A DNA stretch of 64,000 nt from Candidatus Intestinimonas merdavium (GCA_019115785.1 DXCX01000055.1:1-64000), one strand, 5' to 3'; positions 29,164 to 39,764 are shown, numbered from the stretch's first letter. Program-made: numbers and translations. The notes: generated by a model from the sequence alone, not told the origin.

Positions 29164-29864
29164 ACATGGAGCGAGGGGAGCATACCTTCCGCACCGCGGT
29201 AGTGGGGGGATTCAACCGCCAGGATGTGCTCGATTATATTGAGTCCGCTGTCCGGGAGAGTCGTGAGAAGATGGTTGCCCTGCAAAAGGAGCTTCAGTCG
29301 CTGCGGGAGGAGCGGGAGAAGCTCTGGCAGGAGAGGGCGGCCCTGGAGCAGCGGGCAGAGACCTTGCGAAAGGAGAGCGAAAAGCTGCGCAGGACCGGCA
29401 CGGACCAGGGGAATGAGCTGGGGGAGCTCCAGGCGGAGCTGGCCCTGGAGCGGGAGGAGCGTGCCGCCCTTCAGAAGGAGCTGGAGCACTATAAGGAGCA
29501 GTGTGCCAAGTGGGCGGAGGGCGCAAAGGCTTATGATGACCTGAAGGACCGTACCGCCACCATCGAGCTGGAGGCCCGGCAGCGGGCCCGGGCCATTGAG
29601 AGCGCCGCAGAGGAAAAGGCCAAAAGGCTGCGCACAGAAGCCGAGCAGATCCTCTATAAGGTCCAGGCGGGCTACGGCCGTCTGCGGGGAGATGTGGACG
29701 CCACCATCACCCACGCCAGCGGGGAGCTGGGCCGAGTGGACAAGGCGCTGGAGCAGGTGCGCTCGGAGTTCGCCGAGCACGACGCTGCTCTGGAGAAGCT
29801 CCTCCAGTCCTGCAAGGATGTGACCCGCAAAGTGCCGGAGACCCTTCCAGCGAAGGAAAAGTAA
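29164..29864 (+). CDS. DivIVA-like coiled-coil protein
   Basis: FRTAVVGGFNRQDVLDYIESAVRESREKMVALQKELQSL N-terminus followed by a long coiled coil. Confidence 0.65.
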
Positions 29865-30073
29865 AGGCTTCAACAGGCTGGGTACATAGATCCGCCACCT
29901 CGCCGGGCCCCGGTGGGGTGGCGGTCTTTCTGTGTCGGAAAGGGACCTTAACCGTCAGGATAATGGGGCTTTACCCACAGGATAGGGGGTGGAAATGTTT
30001 TTCCCCCTGTGCTAATATAATGGTTATCGGATCGCCGCCCCGGCGGCGGATATGAAATAGGGAGGACCAAGTT

Positions 30074-30919
30074 TTGAACTATCTCTTTTCCATTGCCATG
30101 GGCTTTCTGCAAGGTGTGGCGGAGTTTTTGCCCATCTCCAGTTCCGGCCATCTGACCCTGTTCCAGTACTTTTTTTCCCCCGGAGAGAATTCGGAAGAAC
30201 TGGATATGCTCTTTACCATTTTGCTCCACTTTGGTACGTTGATCTCGGTGTGCGTCTACTATTGGCGGGATATCATGGACATGATCCGGGAGTTCTTTCT
30301 GGGATTGGCTGACCTCTTTTCCCGACGAGGGAGCCACCAGGGGCGGCCACCGGAGGCCAGACGGCTGGTAGTGATGATTGTCATAGGAACCCTGCCCCTC
30401 TTTGCCGTTTTGCTGGTTAAGGACACAGTGGATGCTGCGTTTTCCAATGTCACCTTTGTCTCGGTGGCCCTGATCGCTACCGGGTTTCTGCTCTTCTTTT
30501 CCGACCGGATGGCCAGGGGAAGAAAAACGGCCCGCACCGCCACCATCCGGGATGCCCTGCTGGTAGGCTGCGCTCAGGCGGTGGGAACCCTGCCTGGGAT
30601 CTCCCGGGCCGGTTCCACCATCTCCGCCGGTATGCTCTGCGGCTTTGACCGCACATTTGCTGTGCGCTTTTCCTTCCTCCTGTCCCTGCCGGCAGTGCTG
30701 GGTGCGAATATTCTGGAAGTCGTGGATGCCGTCCAGGCCGGCGGCGTGGACGTAGCAAGGCTTCCCATGTATGTAGTGGGGGTGGTGGTAGCCGGAGTGG
30801 TGGGATATTTTGCCATCCGGCTGGTCAACCTGCTGGCCAACAAGGGGAAGTTCGGCGCCTTTGCCTACTACTGCTGGACGGTGGGTATCGTTTCCCTGGT
30901 GGCCAGCTTCCTGGTCTGA
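30074..30919 (+). CDS. uppP: Undecaprenyl-diphosphate phosphatase (UppP/BacA); TTG start
   Basis: MGFLQGVAEFLPISSSGHLTLFQYFF ... GCAQAVGTLPGISRAGSTISAGMLCGFDRTFAVRFSFLLSLPAVLGA. Confidence 0.95.
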   Translation: MNYLFSIAMGFLQGVAEFLPISSSGHLTLFQYFFSPGENSEELDMLFTILLHFGTLISVCVYYWRDIMDMIREFFLGLADLFSRRGSHQGRPPEARRLVVMIVIGTLPLFAVLLVKDTVDAAFSNVTFVSVALIATGFLLFFSDRMARGRKTARTATIRDALLVGCAQAVGTLPGISRAGSTISAGMLCGFDRTFAVRFSFLLSLPAVLGANILEVVDAVQAGGVDVARLPMYVVGVVVAGVVGYFAIRLVNLLANKGKFGAFAYYCWTVGIVSLVASFLV

Positions 30920-30976
30920 GCGCATTAGATCAATCCCGGCGGCCGCGTCCGCCTTTTTTCTGGAAAGGATGGTTCC

Positions 30977-33733
30977 ATGGCGACCACACAAAAGAAGACG
31001 ACGGGGGGAAAACGGACGGCCTCCTCTGGTGGAAAACGGAGCGGTTCCGGCACATCAACCGCGAGAAAGAGCGGTGGTAGCCGCTCCAGAAATACGGCCC
31101 CACAGCCCAAGCCAATCCGGCGGGAGGTGGGGGCCGTTGTCTGTCTGCTGCTGGCCTTCTTCGCCGCTTTTGGCTATTTCAATATCCAGGCCCTTTTCAT
31201 CGACCTGTTTTGCAGTCTCCTGAAGGGCCTCTTTGGCTACGGCTTCTGGTTGGTTCCCCCCATGCTGGTGGTGGCAAGCTATATCCTGGCCTTTCACCGT
31301 GGGCGGCCGGTTCGCCTGCGGCTGTGGTGCGCTTTGCTCACCCCCATGGTCATGGGTGCTATCCTCCACCTCTTCCTGTTCCGGGGGAAGTTTGCCTTTG
31401 GCGCGGGTGCGGTGGGAGAGCTCTGGAAGCAGGGCGAGATGGTGCGGTGTGGTGGGGTGGTAAGCGGCCTCATTGCTGAGACGCTGACGCTGGTCTTCAG
31501 TCCCATCGGCGCCGGACTCATTTTGATCCTGGCCCAGCTTCTGATGTTCCTGGGCGCCTTCCACCTCTCCATCCCAGAGATTGTGGATGCCATTCGGAAC
31601 CGGCCCATCCCCGAATATGAGTATGAGGAAGAGGAGGAGCCGGAGCCGGTGGAGAAGCCGGTCCGGCGCCGGCCGGAGCCGGCGCGCCGCCGGGCGGACA
31701 TCGACATTCCCGTGGATGACGGTCCGGCGCCCCGGCAGGAAAGGCCCCAGCCCCGCAGTCTTTTCCCCAGGAAGGAGCGATTCTTTAACCGCAAGGCGGG
31801 AGCCATGCCTCCGGACCAGGTGCTCACCGGTGCCCGGCCCATGGCGGAGGAGCCCGGGCCGACACCAACCGTACCCCAGCCAGAGCCCACCCCGGCGCCA
31901 GTGGCCGAACCTGCGCCTGTCGCCTCGCCAGTGGTGGACATGCCCCCTGTCCAGCCAGTGGGTATGGTGCAGATGCCAGAGCCGGTTGCCCCTCAGCCCG
32001 AGCCTGAAATTCCCATGACTCCGCTGCCCACACCTGCACCCATGCCCATGCCGGAGATCACCCGGGAGCCGGCAGTGGAAAAGGTGTCCGCCAAGGAGAC
32101 TCAAACCGAGGCCGCAAAGGTGGAGGAGGATATCCAGAAGACGCTGGCGGAGAATCCTCCGGCCGTCTACCAGTATCCGCCGGTCTCCCTCCTCACCGAG
32201 GGGGCCGCAGATGTGGGAAACGGGGCCCAGGCCGAACTCAAGATGAATCAGGAGCGCCTGGCCGACACCATCCGTTCCTTCGGCATCGAGGCACAGATCT
32301 CCGACGTGACCCGGGGGCCTTCGGTGACCCGGTATGAGGTAGAGCTGGATCAGGGCGTACGACTCAATAAGCTCACCAACCTCTCCGATGATATTGCCCT
32401 GGCTCTGGGTGCCACCGGCGTGCGCATCGCGCCCATCCCGGACAAGATCGCCACAGTGGGCATCGAGGTGCCCAACAAGCTGGTGAGCCCCGTCTATATC
32501 CATGAGGTCATCGACTCCAAAGAATTTCGGGACCACCCGTCAAAGGTGGCCTTTGCGGTGGGCAAGGACATCGCGGGTAACTGTATCGTGGGCAACATCG
32601 CCAAGCTGCCCCACCTGCTCATCGCCGGTACCACGGGCTCCGGTAAGTCGGTGTGCACCAACTCCCTCATCATCTCCCTGCTCTATAAGGCCACGCCGGA
32701 AGAGGTCCGGCTTATCATGGTAGACCCCAAGATGGTGGAGTTGGGTATTTATAATGGCATTCCCCATCTGTTGATCCCGGTGGTCACCGACCCCAAAAAG
32801 GCGGCGGGCGCCCTCCAGTGGGCGGTCACCGAGATGATGAAGCGCTACCGCGCTTTCTCCGAGGTGGGGGTCCGGGATCTGGCCTCCTACAACACCCACG
32901 CGGCCAAGACCGAGGGCATGGAAAAGATGCCTCAGATCGTGGTGGTCATTGACGAGCTGGCAGACCTAATGCTGGTGGCTGCCAAGGAGGTGGAGGAGTC
33001 TATCTGCCGGGTGGCCCAGATGGGCCGCGCCGCTGGTATGCACCTCATCATCGCCACCCAGCGCCCCTCCGCGGATGTGATTACCGGCCTTATGAAGGCG
33101 AATATTCCCAGCCGGATTGCCTTCGCTGTGGCATCCGCCCTGGAGTCCCGCATCATTCTGGATACCACGGGCGCCGAGAAGCTTGTGGGCCGGGGCGATA
33201 TGCTCTACTTCCCTCTGGGCTCCGGCAAGCCTCTGCGTGTCCAGGGCTGTCTCATCTCTGACGAAGAGGTGGCCGATGTGGTCTCCTTCATCAAGGCGCA
33301 GAGCACCGTGGAGTATGACGAGTCGGTCATCCATGAGATCGAGCAGCACGCCGCTGAAAAGGAGAAGGGCGGCAAAGGCGTGGGCGGTTCCGCGCCCGAT
33401 GAGGTGGGGGACGAGTACGACGAGCTCCTGCCTGCCGCCATCGAAGTGGTGGTGGAGACGGGACAGGCCTCCGTATCCATGCTCCAGCGGCGGCTGAAGC
33501 TGGGCTACTCCCGGGCCGCCAGGCTGGTGGACCAGATGGAGGAAAAGGGCGTTGTGGGCCCCTTCGAGGGCTCCAAGCCCAGGCAGGTCCTCATCACCAA
33601 GGAGCAGTGGCAGGAGATGCAGTTCAAGCAGGGCATGGTGGACCACGCTCCGGAGCCGGTGCCCGATGAGCTGGAATTTGAGGGTGACGCCATCCCCCAG
33701 AGCCGGGAGATGCCGCCCTTCGATATGGATTGA
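30977..33733 (+). CDS. DNA translocase FtsK/SpoIIIE
   Basis: N-terminal TM region, Pro/Glu-rich linker, HLLIAGTTGSGKSVCTNSLI Walker A, IVVVIDELADLMLVA Walker B, C-terminal gamma (winged helix) domain SVSMLQRRLKLGYSRAARLVDQMEEKGVVGP. Confidence 0.96.
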   Translation: MATTQKKTTGGKRTASSGGKRSGSGTSTARKSGGSRSRNTAPQPKPIRREVGAVVCLLLAFFAAFGYFNIQALFIDLFCSLLKGLFGYGFWLVPPMLVVASYILAFHRGRPVRLRLWCALLTPMVMGAILHLFLFRGKFAFGAGAVGELWKQGEMVRCGGVVSGLIAETLTLVFSPIGAGLILILAQLLMFLGAFHLSIPEIVDAIRNRPIPEYEYEEEEEPEPVEKPVRRRPEPARRRADIDIPVDDGPAPRQERPQPRSLFPRKERFFNRKAGAMPPDQVLTGARPMAEEPGPTPTVPQPEPTPAPVAEPAPVASPVVDMPPVQPVGMVQMPEPVAPQPEPEIPMTPLPTPAPMPMPEITREPAVEKVSAKETQTEAAKVEEDIQKTLAENPPAVYQYPPVSLLTEGAADVGNGAQAELKMNQERLADTIRSFGIEAQISDVTRGPSVTRYEVELDQGVRLNKLTNLSDDIALALGATGVRIAPIPDKIATVGIEVPNKLVSPVYIHEVIDSKEFRDHPSKVAFAVGKDIAGNCIVGNIAKLPHLLIAGTTGSGKSVCTNSLIISLLYKATPEEVRLIMVDPKMVELGIYNGIPHLLIPVVTDPKKAAGALQWAVTEMMKRYRAFSEVGVRDLASYNTHAAKTEGMEKMPQIVVVIDELADLMLVAAKEVEESICRVAQMGRAAGMHLIIATQRPSADVITGLMKANIPSRIAFAVASALESRIILDTTGAEKLVGRGDMLYFPLGSGKPLRVQGCLISDEEVADVVSFIKAQSTVEYDESVIHEIEQHAAEKEKGGKGVGGSAPDEVGDEYDELLPAAIEVVVETGQASVSMLQRRLKLGYSRAARLVDQMEEKGVVGPFEGSKPRQVLITKEQWQEMQFKQGMVDHAPEPVPDELEFEGDAIPQSREMPPFDMD

Positions 33734-33735
33734 TA

Positions 33736-33773
33736 AAAGGCGGCAGAGCGGTTTGGCGCGCTCTGCCGCCTTT
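33736..33773. terminator. 15-bp hairpin between convergent ftsK/spoIIIE and ypeB
   Basis: AAAGGCGGCAGAGCG ... CGCTCTGCCGCCTTT. Confidence 0.8.
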
Positions 33774-33778
33774 GCGTT

Positions 33779-35149
33779 TTACAGCACCAGGGTGCCGTTT
33801 TCGTCCTCCAACAACAGGAGGATCTTTTCTTCCTGGCCGTTCTGGGCGTTGACATAAATAATGATATGCCGTCCGTCCTCATCCTCACATTTGAACTCGT
33901 GGCAGAGGACCTCGTATTCTCCGCTGGTGGGGATGAGGGTCAGCTGGTGGGAGAGGACGGTGAGGGCGGGGGAGACCACCTCCTGCGCCTGCGCCTTCGT
34001 AACGGCGGGGGCGGGCAGCGTACGGACCGTATGGTTCATGAGATAGCCTTTGGACTCAAAACCCACCACCCGTCCGGTGTCCAGGGCCACGGAGACCTTC
34101 ACCAGATCAGGGTAACAGAGCACCTCGCCTTGGGCGGCGGCGAAGTTGATGGTGACGACCCCGCCCTGGTCGATGAAGTAGCTCTCCCGCATAGAGGGAT
34201 AGCCCCGAGAGGCCAGGAAGTCACGGGCCAGAGCGGCAGCCTCCGCCTGGGATAACGCGGCGGTGCCGGTGGAGCGGGAGCTGATGGCCTCCAGCACCAG
34301 TCCGCCTTGCCTTGTTACCTCCACATAAAGCTCGCCGCCGTCTACCGTGGCGGAAAAGCCGTAGGTGGGCAGGGTCCCCTCGCCGGCGGAGACCAGAGAG
34401 AAGAGTTCCGGTTCCAGGTCAAAAAATTTCGCGGCAGAGAGACGGGCCTCGTCCTGGGTAACATCAGCGAGGGCCTCCAGCAGCCGGGGGGTGCGCCCGG
34501 TGATGTGATCAGAGAAGGGGCCGTCGTAGATGAGGGTGGGAAGTTCTGGAAAGTCCTCCTCCACGGTCTGATAGACAGAGCCCCCCAATTCCTGCCCCCC
34601 GTTTTCTCCGCCGGAGAGCCTGGCCTCCGCCGTTTCCACATCCTCCAAGGTGGCCTCGCCGGAGAGAAGATCGGCTTGGAGGGCCGAAACCTGTCCGGAG
34701 AGAGTGGCCGCCGCGTCAGCCAGACTGCGGAGTCCCTCCCGTTCCTCGTCGGAGCAGGTGCCATTTACCGCCGCTGAACGGGAGAGGGCGGCGGCGTAGT
34801 CTCCAGTCTTAGCCAGGAAGGCGGCGGTCTGCTCCAGCTCGATATTACCATAAGGCAGCTCGCCCAGGGCCATCTGGGCGGACATGGCCCGGCCAAAGAT
34901 CTGGGTACACAGGGCGCCCAGCATGGAGGGGGTGGTGGCGTAGACTACCTTTTGGAGGTCCGTGTTGAGCTGGCTCAGGTTGGCCGAGAGCTCTGCGAAG
35001 GCGTGGAGCCGGTTGTTGGTGAGGTAGCGCCGGTAGGCAGCCGCCTCTCTCTGTCCCTGGACCGCCAGACCGGCGGTCACCGCGAAGGCGGCAGCCAGAA
35101 AGCTCACCCGTCGTACCAACCGTCTGCGGCTTTTTTTGCGCTGTTCCAT
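33779..35149 (-). CDS. ypeB: Germination protein YpeB-like (PepSY repeats)
   Basis: N-terminal TM, AYRRYLTNNRLHAFAELSANLSQLNTDLQKVVYATTPSMLGALCTQIFGRAMSAQMALGELP; repeated PepSY-type EAAALARDFLASRGYPSM. Confidence 0.85.
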   Translation of the reverse strand: MEQRKKSRRRLVRRVSFLAAAFAVTAGLAVQGQREAAAYRRYLTNNRLHAFAELSANLSQLNTDLQKVVYATTPSMLGALCTQIFGRAMSAQMALGELPYGNIELEQTAAFLAKTGDYAAALSRSAAVNGTCSDEEREGLRSLADAAATLSGQVSALQADLLSGEATLEDVETAEARLSGGENGGQELGGSVYQTVEEDFPELPTLIYDGPFSDHITGRTPRLLEALADVTQDEARLSAAKFFDLEPELFSLVSAGEGTLPTYGFSATVDGGELYVEVTRQGGLVLEAISSRSTGTAALSQAEAAALARDFLASRGYPSMRESYFIDQGGVVTINFAAAQGEVLCYPDLVKVSVALDTGRVVGFESKGYLMNHTVRTLPAPAVTKAQAQEVVSPALTVLSHQLTLIPTSGEYEVLCHEFKCEDEDGRHIIIYVNAQNGQEEKILLLLEDENGTLVL

Positions 35150-35308
35150 CTGTGAGCGCCTCCTTTCCATGCTAGGATGGACGGCGGAGGTGAAACTCAT
35201 TCCGATGCGGACAGTGAAAGATTTCTCCTGTACTGGGAGCATATTGCTTTTTTTATCAATCGATATTATAATAAGAACAGCTATATTTTGGAAGAGAGGG
35301 CGAGTACT

Positions 35309-36883
35309 ATGAAAAAAAAGCATTTCTTGGGCGTCCTTCTGGCACTTTGTCTGGTGGCAGGCATGCTGCCTGCTCCCGCTATGGCGGCTTCCTCCGTTGT
35401 GGCTTTGAAGCTGGGTAGCCCCTGGTGCGCCGTTGATACCCAGGTCACCCAGGTGGATGAGGACAATGCCCAGGTGACTCCCTACGCGGTCCAGGTCAAC
35501 GGCGGCGGCTATACGCTCCTGCCCATCCGGCGGGTGCTGGAGGCCTTCGGCGGCTCTGTAGAGTGGGTCCCGGCCACCGGAGGGGTGCTGTGTACCCTGA
35601 ACGGACATCAGGTGGAGCTGGCGCCGGGTTCCGCTGAAGCTGTGGTGGACGGGCAGGCGGTGACCATGGACGTGCCGGCCGAGACCAAGAACGACCGCAC
35701 TTTTGTGCCGGTCCGATTTGTCTCCGAAAACCTGGGTCTCTCCGTAGCCTATGAGTCCACCGACCAGATCGTGGTGGTGAGCGCAGCCCCTCTGGAGCAG
35801 AGCAGCCTCTCCAGCCTGGAGAGTGTAAAGGCCCTAAAGGAGAAGGTGGCCTCCGCCCAGCCCACGGTCCAGCCCGTGACCTATCAGGAGGGGAGCTACG
35901 CCCTGCCCTCCGGCACTGTGAGCGCTAAGATCATCACGGTAAACATGAGCGACCCCCGGGTCTCTGTAAAGAGCGCCATCGTGGGCAACAAGCTCAACGC
36001 CACCGCCGACTTTGCCAGTATCGCCTCCTACTCCGGCGGCGCCCTGGCCATCATCAACGCCAACTTCTTTGAGTCCTATGAGGACATCAAGGACCCCATC
36101 GGCCCTGTCATGGTCAATGGGAGTTTTGTCTATGGCAACAGTGGTTCCCTGACCTCCCTGGGCATTACGGCGGACGGCAGGATGTACTATGGCCGTCCTT
36201 CCGTCTTTTATCGGGTCATCACCACCGACGGAGGCGCCGCCCAGCAGTGGTCCGGCTATAACCTGAATGTCTTTGACCAGTATACCGACGGTTCTGTGAT
36301 CTACACCCCTGCCCGTGGGGAGAGCGTGCCCGTGACCTGCGCCGGCGCCGCCCTCACCGTCCGTAATGGGGTCACCACCGATTACCGGGCGGTGGCAGCG
36401 GGGGAGACCCTGGCCATCCCCGCCGACGGTTATGTGCTGTGGATGGGCTCCGCTTTCACCGCCACCAACTACTATCAGGTCCCCGAGCTGGGCCGCGCCG
36501 TAAACCTGGAGCCTTACCTGCGGGTGGAAGATGAGGAAGGCTTCTCCCTGGACGGGGTCACCTCTCTCATCTCCGGCGCCCCCCGCCTGGTGAAGGACGG
36601 CGCCATCGAGACCTATCTGGACCCCGGTTTCACGGAGGCCCGCTTTACCACCAGCATCACCCCACGTACCGCCGTGGGTACCACCGCCGACGGAAAGCTG
36701 CTGCTGGTCAGTGTTCCCTCCGCCTCCATTCAGCAGATGCGGGAGCTCATGCTCCAGTTGGGCTGCCAGGACGCCATCAATCTGGACGGCGGCGCCTCCA
36801 CCGCCATGTACTATAACGGTCAGACTCTGGCGACCCCCGGCCGTCAGCTCACCACCACCTTACAGGTTTTTGTATCTGGATGA
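35309..36883 (+). CDS. Secreted protein with copper-amine-oxidase N-like domain and phosphodiester glycosidase (NAGPA-like) domain
   Basis: Signal peptide; LLPIRRVLEAFGGSVEWVPATGGV...TFVPVRFVSENLGLSV; C-terminal AIINANFFESYEDIKDPIGPVMVNGS ... LMLQLGCQDAINLDGGASTAMYYNGQ. Confidence 0.85.
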   Translation: MKKKHFLGVLLALCLVAGMLPAPAMAASSVVALKLGSPWCAVDTQVTQVDEDNAQVTPYAVQVNGGGYTLLPIRRVLEAFGGSVEWVPATGGVLCTLNGHQVELAPGSAEAVVDGQAVTMDVPAETKNDRTFVPVRFVSENLGLSVAYESTDQIVVVSAAPLEQSSLSSLESVKALKEKVASAQPTVQPVTYQEGSYALPSGTVSAKIITVNMSDPRVSVKSAIVGNKLNATADFASIASYSGGALAIINANFFESYEDIKDPIGPVMVNGSFVYGNSGSLTSLGITADGRMYYGRPSVFYRVITTDGGAAQQWSGYNLNVFDQYTDGSVIYTPARGESVPVTCAGAALTVRNGVTTDYRAVAAGETLAIPADGYVLWMGSAFTATNYYQVPELGRAVNLEPYLRVEDEEGFSLDGVTSLISGAPRLVKDGAIETYLDPGFTEARFTTSITPRTAVGTTADGKLLLVSVPSASIQQMRELMLQLGCQDAINLDGGASTAMYYNGQTLATPGRQLTTTLQVFVSG

Positions 36884-36891
36884 AAAGCATA

Positions 36892-36938
36892 AAAATGGCC
36901 CGCACACGGAACTTCTTGTTCTGTGTGCGGGCCATTTT
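36892..36938. terminator. 21-bp bidirectional terminator hairpin
   Basis: AAAATGGCCCGCACACGGAAC-TTCTT-GTTCTGTGTGCGGGCCATTTT between convergent genes. Confidence 0.85.
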
Positions 36939-36942
36939 GGTG

Positions 36943-37944
36943 CTAGTCCGACAAGGGGGTGAGGAAGATGTGGTCCACCATGAGGGAGGTGGGCTCCACC
37001 TGGCCAATGAGGTCCAAAATTTCATCCTTGCTTCCCTGGACGCAGTAGTTCTGACTGGTAAAGTCCCGCATCTCCCGAGCGGAGGTCAGGGCCTCTTCCA
37101 CCACATCTGTCGTGTAGTAGATTCGGTCGCTGCTGAAGATGCCCAGGGAGGTGAGCAGCGTGGGCTGGGTGAGGAGGAGCTCCAGTGTGTCAGCGTAGTA
37201 CTGAACCAAAGCGCCACCGTCCAGGTCCCGGGGATTGAGCTCCCCACCGAAGAGGAGCGGGACGGCCAGATTGACCCCCCCCTGATATTCCACATTCGGG
37301 TCATAGATCTGAGCCCAGACCACCTCTGCCGGCAGCTCCCACAGCTGGTCAAGGGTGAGGGGCGTATGGGTGCCTACAGAAAGGCGAATATAGGCGGAGT
37401 CAGGCAGCTTCTCCAGCTCCGACAGCAGTTCCCCCGAAGCCATCAAGTCGCTGTCAAAGCGGCCCAAGTATTTTGTCAGCTTTCCAGTGGGGTCGGAGGT
37501 CACCTCGGCTTTCCCCTGGCGGACAGACAGGTGGACATCGGTGTAGCCCCCGATATAGACTTTTAGGTTTTCGGTGCCGACCACATAGACAGAGACGTCA
37601 TAGGTGCCGAAGCCAGTGTCCTCGATGCTGGTGCCGGTGACCCGGACATAGGGCTGCATGGTACCGAAGTAGGCATTGAGGTAATTGGTGAAGGCCTGAC
37701 CATCCTCCTCCATGGAAATGGGGTTGAAGGTGGTCCATTTGGCCAGGGGGTGAATGAGGCCGAAGATGAGAATGGCACAGATGACCACTGCCGATAAGGT
37801 CTTGAGGCAGATGCGGCGGACCCGGCGGCGGATAAGCCTCTCCAGGGCCAGCAGTTCCTCCTGAACGGGTGGGGATGGAGATGTTGCTTTCTCGGATTCC
37901 CTCAGGGCCTCCAGACGGTGGTCCAGATCATCAGGCTGTTTCAT
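36943..37944 (-). CDS. Putative anti-sigma factor (single TM), coupled to ECF sigma gene
   Basis: Cytoplasmic N-terminus, TM LKTLSAVVICAILIFGLIHPLA, extracellular domain; start overlaps stop of the ECF sigma gene. Confidence 0.65.
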   Translation of the reverse strand: MKQPDDLDHRLEALRESEKATSPSPPVQEELLALERLIRRRVRRICLKTLSAVVICAILIFGLIHPLAKWTTFNPISMEEDGQAFTNYLNAYFGTMQPYVRVTGTSIEDTGFGTYDVSVYVVGTENLKVYIGGYTDVHLSVRQGKAEVTSDPTGKLTKYLGRFDSDLMASGELLSELEKLPDSAYIRLSVGTHTPLTLDQLWELPAEVVWAQIYDPNVEYQGGVNLAVPLLFGGELNPRDLDGGALVQYYADTLELLLTQPTLLTSLGIFSSDRIYYTTDVVEEALTSAREMRDFTSQNYCVQGSKDEILDLIGQVEPTSLMVDHIFLTPLSD

Positions 37945-38435
37945 GACGGGTCCTCCTCTCCCAGCAGCTTCCGGAGCCGGCGCTTGGCCCGAGAGCGGTG
38001 CTGACGAACGTTTTCGCGGGTGATGTGGTGGGTGTCTGCGATTTCTGCGTCTGTGAGGCCGAAGTAGACGCTGTCCAGCAGGATGGAGCGCTGGAGCACG
38101 GGCAGCCGGGCAATGGCGGCATAGAGCCGCCGCTTTTCCTCGTCAGCGATCAGCTGTTCCGGCAGGGTGGGGGCGGGGTCAGACAGGTGCTCCGGCAGGA
38201 CCTCTTCCCCCCGCCGGTGCCGGTCTCGCTGCTGATTGAAGTACTCATTCCGCAGGACCTTCACCAGCCAATGGTCCAGGCTGCCGGTGGAGCGGTAGGA
38301 GAGAAGGGCCTTGAGGAAGGCCGACTGGACCAGGTCCTCAGCCTCCTCCCGGCTGCCGCACAGGGCGTAGGCATAGAGCAGCAGAGGACGCCGCCGGGCT
38401 TCATAGACCCGGCGCAGCAGATCATGGTCCTTCAT
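37941..38435 (-). CDS. ECF RNA polymerase sigma factor
   Basis: LLLYAYALCGSREEAEDLVQSAFLKALLSYRSTGSLDHWLVKVLRNEYFNQQRD ... LTDAEIADTHHITRENVRQHRSRAKRRLRKLL. Confidence 0.9.
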   Translation of the reverse strand: MKDHDLLRRVYEARRRPLLLYAYALCGSREEAEDLVQSAFLKALLSYRSTGSLDHWLVKVLRNEYFNQQRDRHRRGEEVLPEHLSDPAPTLPEQLIADEEKRRLYAAIARLPVLQRSILLDSVYFGLTDAEIADTHHITRENVRQHRSRAKRRLRKLLGEEDPS

Positions 38436-38529
38436 AGGCTTCCCCCCTCCTTGCCCTTCCTACTAAGAATAACACCAGAAGACGGATTTTGTGACAAGAA
38501 AAACGGAGCATCGCGGCGGTATACTCCAT

Positions 38530-38690
38530 TGAGACTGCCGATATGTGAAATGGTGGAGTCATTATATTGTGAAGACGGTGACAGGCCGAGCACAGACCTG
38601 GTGGTGCTGTTCATGGAAGGAGAAGCGTACTCCATTCGCTTTTATCCTTCTTTGGCCTCTATACGCCAGAAACCTGGCACATGCTTGATG
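38530..38690 (+). pseudogene. Decayed transposase fragment (IS1182/IS5-like N-terminal region)
   Basis: Translation LPICEMVESLYCEDGDRPSTDLVVLF...RFYPSLASIRQ resembles the transposase pattern (YDLVE.LYCEDNGRPSIDPVVLFK...YLYGIPSIRQT); no full ORF. Confidence 0.45.
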
Positions 38691-38788
38691 CATAGCCAGG
38701 TTTCTCGGCAGGCTGAGGGCGCTCGTCCATAAAATAGAAAAACAGATTCAATCTAGGGGTGGCTTCTATTTATCGCTGTGGAGTCCAA

Positions 38789-39757
38789 TTATAGTAAAGC
38801 CAATATCTGCTCCGGCTCTGGCATGGAGCGGATTGCCCCCCGCCTGGTGGTGACCAGATAGGCCGCTGCATTGGCAAAGCGCAGCATCTGGGACAGATCC
38901 TGGGATGTAAGGTGTTCCAGACCATGTTCCAGTAGAAAATTCAGAACACAGGCGCAGAAGGTATCACCCGCACCGGTGGTTTCGATCACGCCGCCCAGGG
39001 ACAGGACGGGTTGGAACACCCGAAGTCCTTGATAGTAGGAGATGCTTCCCTGGGCGCCCGCAGTCACATTGACCAACTGAAGATTTGGAAATTGGGCGAT
39101 CAGTTTGGCCGCGCCATCGTCAAAATCGGTCTCTCCGGTAAGAAAAAGCAGCTCATCGTCGGAAATCTTCGCTATATCACATTGTCCCAGCCCCCAGTTG
39201 ATCTGCTCTCTGGCCTGCTCCAGACTATTCCACAGAGGTGGGCGCAGATTTGGATCAAAAGAGAGAAGGCAGCCCGCTGTCCGGGCCAGGGCGACCGCCT
39301 TTTGGGTCGCGCTGCGCACGGGCTCTCCGGTGAGGGACAAAGAACCAAAATGAAAGATTCTTGCCCCGGCAATGACATCCTCCGGCACCTCGCCTGGGGT
39401 AAGGAGCGCGTCAGCCCCGGGGTCCCGGTAGAAGGAGAAGTCTCGGTCTCCGTTTTCTGCCGTTTTGACAAACGCCAAAGTGGTGTGACTGTGCGCGTCC
39501 ATTACCAGGCCGTCCATGGAGATTCCCGCCTCTGACGCAACCTGGCGCAGGAAGTGGCCAAACTGGTCGTCTCCCACCTTTCCAATAAACGCTGTCCGCT
39601 TACCCAGCTTTGCCAGCATAGCCAACACATTACAGGGGGCGCCGCCGGGATTTGCCTCATAGAAGGGATTGCCCTGGGGACTGGCTCCGTTGCAGGTGAA
39701 GTCTATCAACAACTCGCCCAGAGCAGCCACATCAATGCTTTTGCTCACACTTCCCAC
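38789..39757 (-). CDS. scrK: Fructokinase-like PfkB family carbohydrate kinase
   Basis: AALGELLIDFTCNGASPQGNPFYEANPGGAPCNVLAMLAKLGKRTAFIGKVGDDQFG ... GVIETTGAGDTFCACVLNFLL. Confidence 0.85.
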   Translation of the reverse strand: MGSVSKSIDVAALGELLIDFTCNGASPQGNPFYEANPGGAPCNVLAMLAKLGKRTAFIGKVGDDQFGHFLRQVASEAGISMDGLVMDAHSHTTLAFVKTAENGDRDFSFYRDPGADALLTPGEVPEDVIAGARIFHFGSLSLTGEPVRSATQKAVALARTAGCLLSFDPNLRPPLWNSLEQAREQINWGLGQCDIAKISDDELLFLTGETDFDDGAAKLIAQFPNLQLVNVTAGAQGSISYYQGLRVFQPVLSLGGVIETTGAGDTFCACVLNFLLEHGLEHLTSQDLSQMLRFANAAAYLVTTRRGAIRSMPEPEQILALL

Positions 39758-39764
39758 CGCCTTC

